Assembly (NCBI GenBank): GCA_023053575.1
Contig: JAKZAP010000007.1
Coordinates: forward strand, 27,677,464 to 27,741,463
Reading direction: 5' to 3'
Origin: Branchinecta lynchi
Lineage: Eukaryota > Arthropoda > Branchiopoda > Anostraca > Branchinectidae
Length of the DNA: 64,000 bases
The position numbers and the translations under genes were made by a program. Shown one piece after another: positions 35,101 to 47,620 of the stretch. Positions within the stretch are counted from its first letter, which is position 1, and the number at the start of each line of letters is the position of its first letter. The notes beneath the pieces are model-generated. The model was not told the origin of the DNA. It made no database searches and saw only the letters and a program-made list of their open reading frames with translations.

Positions 35101-38100
35101 CTGCAAAACGACTAGTTGCAGATCCAGTTACCGTGGTAACAGATGCCATGTTATCTGCAAAAACGCAACTAATGATGCGTTACTCCGTCAAGGACAACTT
35201 GTTGCTTATTTCGATACTAAGTAAATGCGGAGCAAATCAGTTGATGCTGCGAACAGCTCTATTTTGTCGGGTGCTCTCGGGCTGGAATTCCTGCCAGGAT
35301 TTCCCGCTTGACCGTCATTTATGATGAAAGCGGAGAGGACGCGCCTGAGAAACCCTTCTCATGTATCCGCAACATGAATTAATATCTTCGATCCTACTTG
35401 ATTTTTCTAAAGCAATTGTACTCTCCGTCCCGTACGCCGTTGCCAGTGTGTGTTTACGCTTATGACAATAGATGGCGTCCGCGTCAGTGTGTAGTCAGCG
35501 TTCCGCGTGGTTAGCTGACGGAAATAGAATGAACTCCACGACACAGGTTTTCCTCTTGGCTCAGAGCATTAGTTTGTGACCAGAATGGCGGTGACGTCAC
35601 ATGAGGGCTAGATTAGCAGCCCAAAAATACCTCTCGTGTTTCGTTATTGCAGAAAAGCGGGAAAGTTTGTTCTGCTTTTACGTTACGTTGGGCTTTAAAC
35701 TACATCAACCGTTCGGAAAGCGTTCTCGATCTATAGGCAGTAAAGCCAATATTCCAATATTCTGTTTCTAAAGCTCCATTTTCCAATGTCTTATCTGAAT
35801 TTCTTACCACTCAGTTTCAAGTTGTTTCCTCTGAGACCGTTGTGATTGATAGTGAGGACATCATCAGACATCATGATTTATGTTATCATAACAACTATGG
35901 CGATTTTATAAGTTCCGATCAAATCACCTCGAAACTAGCCACAGTTCGCGCCAAAAATGGGTCTACTTTAAACTGATACCAACCGCTAACCCTGTTGTTT
36001 TTTGCAGTACAGCCGCTGCCAAAGGGAGACCACATTATGCAGTTCCACGAGGCTGAATCGCTGCTCCGGGACTCGGAGCTCGCCGATACTACAAATGACT
36101 TCCTGGAGAATGAACTAGTTGCTGGAGACAGGTTCGCTTTTCTCATATTTTCTCTGTCCGCAATTAAGATTTGTCTCACCTTGTGGTTCCGATACTAATA
36201 ATAATAATGATAATAATACAAAGCAAGAGAAAAGGCTTTCGCCTCTAAATAACTCTAAGAAATTTTGAGTAGTAGCACTGATCATAGTTAAAAATCCCAT
36301 CAACAATGCACTTGAAACTATCGATCGATTCAGCATTAATCGTATCTTTGGTAAGGCTGTTCCAAGGATCAACAATTCTGTTGCCAAAACCCCACCCAAA
36401 AACGTCCTTGTGGAATCTTGATTTTGCAAGCTTGCACGCGTGCCCCCCAATGATGACGGTTATTGCTGAATCTTACTAAATCAGTAAGATTTGTCTCACT
36501 CAGTTTGTCTCACCTTGTGATTCTGATACATCAGTAATGCGTCAGACCGGTCGCACGTTGGTCTCGCCCCCCCCCCCCTAAAGAGCAGCAAAATGAATTG
36601 ATGATTGGAAAACATTACTTATTTATTTGTAACCCGTAAGAAGCCGAGGCTATGATATAATATAACAAAATAGAAGAATACACTTAAACAGTCGTCGTTT
36701 ATTCTTCAAAGAACATTACAGGGGTAATACAAATTTCCCAATATGCGTCTTCTCGTCATATGCTCTGTTGTACTGATAACTTTATTAGATGATTCTTCCA
36801 AGCAAAGAAACCGTAAAATATTACAAAAATAATACTAAATCTCACATATACGGCATAATAAATCTAGCATGGCACTCAGACAGTAGTTGCGCTTTTGATC
36901 CGAGTTCTCCTCGCGATTCTCCTCGCAGTTCTCCTATTTCGCATTTTGGACTTTTCAGACGAAGCGAATTCTTCTTTTCTTGCGTTTTTGTCAGAATCAA
37001 GAACGGGGAAAGCATCGCGATTCTGCAGAATCGAAAAGTTGCTCCGTTCTCCTCCCTGATTGGTGGGCGTTCAATTTGCATAAACACGTCGGGTTGCGGA
37101 CGAGCTGACAAATTAGTGTTTTTGGGATCCCAAAACGTAAGTGGAGGGATACCTATGACATCGCAAAAGTTGTCCGTCTGTCCGTCCGTCTGTAAGCACG
37201 ATAACTCTCGAAGGGAACGAGATATGCTGATGAAACTTGGTGTGAGGATTCATTGGGTCGTCGGACCAGTCGAGTTCGTAAATGGGCTTTGTAGCCGTAC
37301 ATCTAGGGGTGGGGGAGGGGTTCAAATTAAGAGGCAAACAAAGTATTTTGAAACAGCTAATGTGATAGTCGATTATGGGGTAAGAAGACATGCTGAAGAC
37401 GATGGTGAAAACCATTTTGTCATCGGACAAGTAGTTCGCCCGGAATCCGGCCAAAACCGGAAAGTTTGTTAAAAGTAAAAGTTTTATTTGAAGTTGATTA
37501 GATGTTCGATTTAGGGGTAGGAAGACATGCTGAAGACGATGGTGAAAATTATTTTCTCGACGGACAAGTATTTCGCCCGGAATCCGGCCCAAACCTGAAA
37601 GTTTGTTAAAATTAACAGTTTTATTTGGAGTTGATCATGTCCGATTTAGGGCAAAAAGACATGCTGAACACTTATGTGAAAACAATTTTCCACCCGGACA
37701 TGTGGTTCGCCCGGAATCCGGCCAAAACCGGAAAATTGTCAGAAGTTTAAGTTTTATATGTAGTTGATTAGATAACCGATTTAGGGTAAGAAGAGATGCT
37801 GAATCCGTGTGTGACAATCATATTTTACCCGGACATATAGTTTGACCGGAATCCGGCTGGAGTCGGAAAATTTGTTATAAGTTAAATTTTTATTTGAAGT
37901 TGATTAGATGTTCATTATTGGGGAAAGAAGATACCCTGAGTTCGTTTTTGCTTTCTTTTTTCGCCGGACAAGTAGTTCTGGAGTTCGGCCGAAACCGGGA
38001 AATTGGTAGAAGGGGCAGGAAGTTTTCGGCAAAACAGATATGACTTACAGGGGTAAACACAGATCATGAATCCGTATCTGAACTTGGTTTTCTCAGGTGA

Positions 38101-41100
38101 CTAGCTATTGGGCCTTATCTAAATCAATCAATCAATCTGTTTATTACCCGTCAAAAACAATGGAGGGTGTGTGGCCCTAGTGACGGAGTACAAAAAAAAA
38201 AAAGAGAAGAAAAAAAACAACAACAGACAATGCACGTAGGAAAACTTTACACTAAACACAGCACAAACATAACTACAGATTACACGAAAAGCGAAGACCA
38301 CTGGTGGTTCAGTTTACTAGCGGAAGATTTGAAATCTTCCACTCTCTTATCAATAATTTTAGCAGGCAGAACCAGATGGAATTTCTGTGCCAAAAAAGAA
38401 TTGCTGGTCCAGGGGGGCAAATGCAGCAGATACTTGGCAAACTTAAAATACATCCGGTGAACATTTTTCTTATTAGAAGCAGACAAAAATTGCCAATGGG
38501 GGACATAGCAAGAAGATGGGGCACAGTTAGACTGTTGTAAAGTTTAGAAAGATGAAACCGACTAAGACGTGTGATATTAGAAGCAAGTGAAGCGTAAGCG
38601 ATCCGTATCTTTTTAGCGAGGTTTTGAATAGCAAGCTTGATTGTTTCTTTAATGGTTTTTCCGATGGGCATACCAAGGTAAACAAGACTTTCAGAAAGCG
38701 GAATAGATGTTTCACCAAGTTCAAGTCGCTTGTTTGGATTGCCCTTAAGATTGAAAGCAATTGCTACGGTTTTATCAACATTAAAACTCAGACCGATCTG
38801 CTGATATTCATGTTTTAGTTTCGCAAACGTACTCTCACTTCCCAAAAAAGTGCGACTTAGATTCAAAATATCATCGGCGTAAGTAAATAGGGACACATCA
38901 ATACCGCCATAAATACACGTGCACTCGACAGAATTTTGAGCAGGAAGAACCGAGTTGTTGAAAAGAGCAGGGGAAGTTAAACCTCCCTGTCTTACACCTT
39001 TTAATACATTGAAGAGGTCCGACCCACCTTTCATTTTAGCTCTGAGATGACTGTACATATAACGAAGACATTTAATAACGGAGGGATCAACCCCTCTTTT
39101 TACAGCTTCTGCCAAAATTTGGGCAAAAATACACGAATCGAAAGCTCTGGCTATGTCCAGTGCACAACGTACAAGGAAATCCCCTGAGCCTTCCACATCC
39201 GCAAGAACATTAAACAGGGCGAAGAGAGCATGCTCCCGACTCAGTCTTTTCTGGAAACCGAACTGATGCGAAGGAACAGAACACTTCCGGGAAATTTCAC
39301 TAAGAATAATAGACTCAAAAATTTTAAACGAAGTGCAAGAAACGGTTATAGGACGATACGAACGACAATCATCAAGATCTTTTTTCCCTTTTTTGGGAAT
39401 AGGCGTGATCTGGCCGACGCAAAACTGCTGAGGCACAATACCTGATGAAATTGACATCTGAAACAACAGTGAAAGATGCTGCGCAAGCAGATCGCTAGCG
39501 TTTTCAAAATGTTTTGCGGAGACCAGATCAACACCAGTGGATGCTTTTTTCTTAATCTTTCTTAGGGCACCTTTTACGTCAGACGGAGTCACTGCAAAAG
39601 CAGACCTGTTTCTGAATTATAATAGTGCAAATGTTCAAGGAGTCTGTGGATGACTGGATCTGGCTCAGACAAGACCCGGTTGTCTGGATCCAGGGGCGGA
39701 TCCAGCCTTTCGTTCTAGGGGGGGCGATTCTTACCGAAAAGAGTGGGGGTAGTGGCCTTTTTGTCGGCCACAAGGCTGATTTTTTTCGTGTTTTAAGTGT
39801 CCCTGTCGGTCTCTTATTTAACGAAAATGTGGTTTTATATATTACGATAATGCTTACAAAAACTGTACTTGATCAACTTACAACTGTTTACAAGAAAATT
39901 CAAGCTTCCTGGCTCCACTGTTCGCAAACCTGTCTGTCAAGCGTCTTTCGTCCGCGTTTTCTGACATTAATATCGCTTAAACGACGAAAGTCCTCGTGAC
40001 GGATGTTCAAATTTCACTATACACTGGAACGAAATGTTTGTTTTTACCAGGTCCGGTTGCGTTGCGTCTCGAATCTAGCTAAAATTTACCGGGTGAACTG
40101 TTGCTATGCTATGAGCGAGCTATGAGGTGACATATAGTCGAGGCTAGCTTGACAGAGGAAAAGCTGTGGGTTGAACGTAGTGTAAAAGGTTCTAGAGTCT
40201 AGTTACAGTAGTTAGAACATGCATTAATGCAGACTTCTGTAAGTGCAGTAAACAAAACAAAAAAATTACAGCCCGTCTAGGGGGGGCGATCGCCCCCCTC
40301 GCCCCCCCCCTGGATCCGCCCCTGTCTGGATCAGATATTGAATTTTTGGGATCCCATCAAAACCTTTGGTCTTGTTGTGAAAAGCAAGAACGGAGAAGCT
40401 AGAGGAGCAAAAACGATAATTTGTACGAGAATCGATGGTTCAGAAGCAAGAACGGAGAACTGAGAATTCAGATCAAAAATGCAACTAATATTACGCTGAT
40501 ATATGTGAATTGGTACTTAAATATTGTTTACAAAAAATTAAAGGAGGGGTGGGTTTTATTTCTTCTGTATTAGTTTAATAGTTACGTTCGCCTAAGAAGG
40601 GGGATTTAACTTCGTTTGATCTAACGTTTTCTCTTACAACTCTTGATTCCGACGGATTTGTGAAATTAATAAAGAACGGCACGAGCGGAATCGCGGTAGC
40701 TGTTAATGAGAAAGGTTGCTATGCAACATATTCTAATTACGATTTTAGTCACACACCAGAGATTGGCGAATCCGATCATTAAAGGATTCGAATCTGAATC
40801 TGAATCAAGGGCTAGGGATGAATCCGATTCCGAATCCACCGTTCATGCTAAGGATTCGAACCCGGAATCGAATCTGGATTCAAATCCGACCTTAACCAAA
40901 AATTAAATCATGTGGATAGGTTTTAGTTTAAAAAGGGGTTACAAAAAAGCACGGGTGCCTAGGCAAATGAGACGGTTATTTGGGCGATTAAACCATTTTT
41001 CTAGGCTTTCAGTGTGTTTGTTATAGTATGGGTTTCCTGTCGGCAACCCGGAATGAACTTCGGTCTCATTAAGCACAGTACCTTATGAGCACAAATTGGA

Positions 41101-44100
41101 GGGGATTCGTAAGATTCAGGCTTTGGAATCTTAGTCCGAATCCGAAATCTCTGTCATACACATGATCAAACAGTTTGCAAAACAAGTGTGACTGTTGTGA
41201 CGTAATGGAATCACGTTATTTAAACATTCATGTTGAAAACCTTCACAAAGGAAAGAACAAAGCGTTTCTCGTACTGCACGTGAAATGTACTTAAAGGACC
41301 TCTTACCTATAATACTAATGAAACCTACTTCCATAATCACTCCATAAATTTCTAAACCCGGAGACCCAAATTTCGTACGGTACATTCTAGCCCCTCTAAG
41401 AAAACCACGCTGATTTTGTCATTTGCCGTGTTTTGCTACCTTCGATGTGTATCACGCTGTCGATGGCTGTCTGCGAGAAGTTTTTCCATCAGAAAAACTT
41501 GTTATGTAAATTTTTTCCCTGTTTCGTCAACGGGTCTCGGAAAAGGTTTAAAACAGCCAAAACCGTGGGTTAATTGTTGAAAGCACTGCCTATAGTTTTA
41601 AAGTATTCATATATTCTAAAGTACTATAAGTTGAAGAGTAAATATTGCGAGGGGTCATTTAAAGGGTGAATCCAAGGAACTGGCTCCGCTGGTGGTCTTT
41701 GAGATCTTATACGGTCGTTGATATGGGAGTTTATGTGCCGAAATTGGGTCAACAGTACCAGTAGTTTGTAACAAAACTCAGTGGAAAGTCGGTGTCTACG
41801 TGCCGACAAGGATTTCAGGCAAAATCTGTTCAGAAGCAAAATATACAGGATTTTAGAGGATGTTGATGTTATTGTAAATCGGTATAATGATGATCATATA
41901 TATAATTATTATCGGTAGATTATTGTAAATCGGTAAGATCGGTATTGGATCCTTTGGAGTTTTTCCGATCGATCTACACGGCCGAAGTGCGACACCAGAT
42001 AGCAGCATTCAAAGGAAGGGCAAATACAAACTATTTGAATGGGAAGATGCTGATGTTTTGGTGTTCTGTGCCGGGAACAAATTTGTTCGGCCAAGTGCCA
42101 TAATTGCTGTCCGTCCGTCGGTCTGTCGGTCCGGGTTTTGCTACTTCGGCCACTTCCACACAAGCTAGGACGATGAAACTTGGCAGACGTATCGGGGACC
42201 CGAAAAGACTGACGTGGAAATAGTCAGTTCCCCATACCCACCGTCGTGAGGAGAGTAGAGGGAGAATCTTGACCCTGAAGATTGACAGCCTGACGAGGAT
42301 TCTTGCCAAGAAGGGCCGAAATAGCAACTTAGCTGACGTATCCCTGAATATATGTTTCAAAATCAGTTTGTCCCACGGAATATTTAAAAAAACTCCCTAA
42401 AAATAATTTACGCATAGTTTTTGTACTAATAAAATAAAATAGTCAAAATATAAACATCAAAATTTCACAAATTTGGGTGGCTTGCTTTTCTTCTTTAGTT
42501 ATTCTAAGATAACTTTTCTCAAACAGGTACGCAACGCATATCTTCCTGTGTCCCACAGGAAGTTATATTATGACAAATACTTTTGTGGAGGTTCATACGG
42601 TATCGCATCATCCTCCAGAGAGGCTGATACGAAGGCGTATCAACCTCCGCAAAGTTAATCGAGCACTATTCCCCAAATACTGAAAAATAGAAGCTGGCCT
42701 CTAAAAAATAAATAAAAACATTACTTTCAGTTAAAAACAAAAACAAATAATTGAAAAAATAATTAAATAAACAAAAAATACTTCAAAAAAATGATAGAAC
42801 GTCTTACTTTCTCAGCCAACCAGCCTAGACCCTAGGTCATACCTTGGCACAGATGTCCATTGAAAAATACAACTTGTCAACTGAAACAATATCCTTTGCT
42901 TTCCAAAAGCTAGTTATTCAGCACTGATCGCTGTATTTTTCTCGATTTTTTCTTGATTTTCTCACCAGCCCTACACGATTTTTTTTATGCCACTGTTGCC
43001 ACTTTTCTCTGACAGAACCGGTGACTTATGGCAGCAAAAAACAGTGATTTTCTGGCGCCTATGAAACTGGGTACTTTTTACCAGCTATTACCGACAAATG
43101 TCGCTTCATCGCTTTAATAGTTATGTTTCAACTTTTTTGCTTCATTTTTGTATTCACTGGTAAGGAACCAGTTGTATAATTCCGGCTGTCTTTGTCGAAG
43201 AAGCTAGCACCTGTGACAAACGGCAGAATTTTGCTGCCGGTGGCAATACCGGTTTCGACTGATTTCCAGTTACCACCTTGCGGTTAATTGGTTTGGCTGA
43301 TTTTAGTTTTACGACCAGTAGGTGGCATCTGCATCGTGAAAGATGTAAAAGACTATTGATAATAATAGGATGCTGGTAATTTTAGTAGGTCTCCAGTAAG
43401 CTTGGGTTGCTACGCACCAAAATAAAATTCTCTAACACAGTAGCAAAAAAAAGTACAACTAAAGAAGGGCTACCTATAAGAGATCGGCTATTCAGTTCAA
43501 AAAAGTTATAATTTTTTTATTTTTTTTATTTTTCATTGAACTAAGGACCAACTAGGGCCACTCAAAAACACACAAAAAAACAACAACAACAACATATTAA
43601 ACAATAACAAAATAAGAGAGAAAAACACAAACAACAAAAAAGGTGCTTGAGCATCAAGTTCGTTGTGTATAGATCTCATCAGACCATGTCCGCCAAAGTG
43701 GCAGAGATAGCCGAAAAAGCGGCCCCGAAAGCACCCGAAGGAGCGGATTGTCCGAAGCAAGAATCCTTGTCTGGATCGAAAGAGATGATCTCCTACGAAG
43801 TTCAGGAAAAGAAGGGAGGCCACCACCAACAAACATTCCGGAAGCACTACAGTTAAGGGAAAGACCAAGAAGCCACCTAAAAGAATTGTTATACAGAACC
43901 CGAAGAGAGTTCTCACACTTAACAGATACAGATTGCACAAAAGCAAGACCGTACAACGGGGTGCAATAAGCTCTGAAAAGAAAACACCTCACGGCAGGGT
44001 CGCATTTCCCGAACTTACGAATAAGTAAGTTAGCCCTGCAGCACAGCGAACGTGAAAGTGCTTTAACATGGAGCTCGTCACTCAGGGAGGGAGCCACCGT

Positions 44101-47100
44101 GAATCCAAGATATTTGTAGGACTCAACGAAAGACAGCGACACTCCAGAAAGCAATGCCATAGGGATGTGTTTCAGAGGGGTCCCGCGAGGAATGAACGCC
44201 ATACACTGGGTCTTGGCCGTGTTAAACACGATATCATTAGCTGACGCAAACTCATCACAAATTGAAAGTAGATGGTTTAGTGCAGCCACTGTAGAAGCTA
44301 AAATAACCAGGTCATCAGCATAACTCAGGTTATTAAAGCAAACACCTCCAATGAAACAACCAATCTTAGTTTGAGCCAAACGCAGGTTGAGACCATCCAC
44401 ATATAGGTTATACAGCGGAGAGAGGACCCCACCTTGCCGTACACCATTCAGAACAGGGAATGGCATGCTGAAATAACCACTCCATTTTATTCTGAAACGC
44501 TGTACATCGAACCAATGTTCCAGAGTTCCAATGACACGACGGTCAACTCCCTTTGTGTCCATTTTATCCAGGAGCTTCTCAAGGTTCACTCTGTCGAAAG
44601 CTGCCTTTGCGTCAATGAAGCACGCAAACACAGGACTTGAAAAAAGCCAGAGATACTGCACGACAGATTTGAGAATGAACACACAAAACTCCGTCGAAGA
44701 CCCTTCTTTGAACCCAAATTGATAATGCGACGAATTAATCTGGGATGAAATCAAAGAAAAGAGACATTTTTCGAAAATTTTCGAAATAACAGCCGCCATA
44801 GCAATCGGTCTGTAATTACTTAACGATGTCATGTCTCCGGTATTCGACTTCGGAATTGGAACCAGGCACACCTCAGTAAGGGAATCTGGGACGTAGCTGT
44901 GGTTAAGGAACCCATTGAACAGCAGTGTCAACAGACAAATCAGGGTCGGACCACCATGCTTAACATGATTAGTCGTCACCCCATCAAGGCCACCGGACTT
45001 ACTGCCTGAAAGCCCAGACAACGACCGAGCCACAGACTCTGCCGTAATCAGCTGCTTAACAGGATCAGTCCATGGTTTGGAAAAGGACCTTGCACTCGCT
45101 GCTTTAGGATCAGAAGCAACTGACGAGAAAACAGTGCTATAGTGACCCCGCCATAGCTCCGCTATATCTTTGGGCCCAGTCGCTGAACCAACTCTATCAG
45201 ACATTTTCTGAGGACCAGCATTTTTAGATTTAGCAACTTTTTTCCAAAAATCACGGAAATTAAGTGAACTAAAACTGCTGGCCAGAGCCGAAGTTCTTAG
45301 ACTCTCTGTATTCTTTTTGCACCACCGAAGGGCACTCCGGAACCTCCCGTGAAGAATTCTCCTCGCAGAATCAAACACACCCCCAAGAGGTCTGCCATTA
45401 GCAACCCACAAAAGCAAAGCATTTTTCGCAGCTTCGTAATGAGGGCGCACATGATTATTCCAACCAGGAATAATATTCATCCCAAACCTTTTCTTGTTAG
45501 TACTACCTACACGAAGTGGTAGAGTATGGCAGGCACTTACAATAAGAATCGAAACCAGTGTATAATAAAGCAACCCCAAACCGTTAGTATGAGAAGGGTT
45601 AGTACAGTAAGGAAGAGTACAATGGTAAATAGCATTGATGTCCAGAGCAAGGATACGCTTCTCAACTTCCACACCATATGCCATAAGCTGAGACGCACTC
45701 GCACGCTCCCAATCCACAGCAGGCGGACTAGGGGGTGGCGGATCTGCACACAACGGGTCCACAGCACGAACAACACAAGATGACTCAAAAACAAGGGGGA
45801 AATGGTCTGAACCAAATATATCATATCTAACAGAAGTAGGCCTAATAGTACTACTAAAAGAACTCGAACACACAACGTGGTCAATCCATGACGTATGGCC
45901 TGAAGGGCTCATATACGTAAAAGTCGATGGCTCCAAAGCCACTTCGTCACAGCAAACCAGATCATTCTCGGCTATAACTGCCTTAAGCTCACGGCTAAAA
46001 ACAGTTTCGGCACCGTAATTAGCATTAAAATCCCCCAGGAAACAAACATAAGTATACTTATCAGATAGAAACGATACTAGCTTACCTAAATACAAGGAAA
46101 ATTCATGCAAATTTTCATTCGAACAAACTGGCATATAAACGTTAACATAATAGTTAACATAACTCCGTCTCGGTTCATATCGGAATAACAACCTTGGTGG
46201 CCATTAAAAATATCAACCTCGCCTTCGGCTCCATAGATATTTCCATAGCCTACCTCTCGATGAAAAGTTTGTATTTGTGTAGTTATACGAAAAATGTGCA
46301 TGTATTGATATGTAGTAGTACAGAATACTTTAATTTAATCTTAAGCAGTAGTATTGAGTAGCATCTCGCCTTGCTCCAGCAGCATCCAGTCTTGCTATAG
46401 TAGAATTTAGCAGCATCAGTTGGTACGCCATGCTACTTTTTCGTACAACTTCATACTACTATTTTCACCGGGCTCGCCATCGTCTTGGACAGGTGATTTT
46501 GAATGGCAGTTTCGTTGTTGTTAAAGGTTCAGTCATCAAGGTTGATATCGGAAAATTACACCGAGACGGTCATTGAAAATAACATATCCAAGCCGAATGG
46601 CCATCGAGGTTGTCATTTCAGTATCAACCGAGATGGAGGCATGTAAACTGTTATAAGTTTTTCGAACAGAAATCCTCTCTGGAGGCTAATATGACTTATA
46701 TCATCCTCTCTCGAGGCTGATATGACGTATATCATTCTCTCTGGAGGCTGATATGACTTATATCATCCTGTCATATCTACCGCTAACTTTTTATGTGAAG
46801 ATTATCGTAATATAGCTGCCCGTGGGTCATAGGAGGATATGGATTACATACCTGTTCGAAAAAAGTTATAATCAGATATCAGCCTCGACGTCGGAAGTTA
46901 GCCTATCTTTATTATCATCTGTTACGATCTCTAGGGATCCACCATTGGCGCCTCTAATAAGTCGTCTAAAGGGTCAACGACTCATAAATATCTTCTGGAA
47001 GGGCCACGTTTCAACTTCGCTGATCAGGCTAATCTAGCGCAACCAGCGTGTTTACTGGGGAGTAAACAGTTACTTTTTGGCCCCAACCAGCGCAGGACGC

Positions 47101-47583
47101 TGTCCACTCTTTCCTGACGTAAGATTAAAAATTGTGTGTTGAGTTTAGTTCACTTCAGTTTATTCATAAAAATAAAAACACCATTGACTGTTTATGGCCC
47201 CACCATAAGGCCTGGCAATGGGTGGGGCTTATGCTTTATTAATTTAATCTTAAGGGAAATAAACCAAAGAAATTAAAAAGAAAGAAAAAGGAGAGAAAAA
47301 AAGCAGAAGAAAAGAAGGATGAAGACATAACAAGCTGACAAGAAATATCCACTAGCGAACGATCTTCCATCACCAAAGCGCCCTTGCCCCCCCCCCAAAA
47401 AAAAAGGATGGAAAAAAGAAGAAAGGAAATTATGTTTTGGAACATTATGTTTTCGATAAGAAAAAGGACTTGGCCTTTGACTTGAAAGCTGAAAGGGTAG
47501 ACGCACCCTTTACCTCTTCAGGTATTGAATTCTACACCCACGGAGCAAAGTGTTTTATTATGAAAGAAGCTCTAGTTGTTTTA

Positions 47584-47620
<37 letters not shown>

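Larger units (their letters stand above)
37123..40375 (+). mobile_element. P2: complete P-family element carrying LINE C and a hAT element
   Basis: Head TTTGGGATCCCAAAACGTAA, then 'gacatcgcaaaagttg' and gtccgtc repeats; about five core units of ~130 bases ('agaagacatgctgaa', 'cggaatccggccaaaacc'); 3' end ttgggatcccatcaaaacctttggtcttg. LINE C interrupts it at 38121-39607 and a hAT element at 39691-40324. Confidence 0.8.
36886..40485. mobile_element. Y: TIR element split by P2
   Basis: Left end GTTGCGCTTTTGATCcGAgTTCTC, right end its inverse (gagaattcagatcaaaaatgcaac), with TA on both sides. The TIR resembles that of Q. Element P2 occupies 37123-40375. Confidence 0.7.

Noticed and set aside
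36789..37472. A 227-codon open frame spanning 36789-37472
   Set aside because: It crosses the Y/P2 border and reads repeat units; chance frame.
43507..46191. LINE D2 as a domesticated host gene
   Set aside because: It has a LINE tail, 5' truncation and near-identical and truncated siblings; the open frame reflects youth rather than selection.
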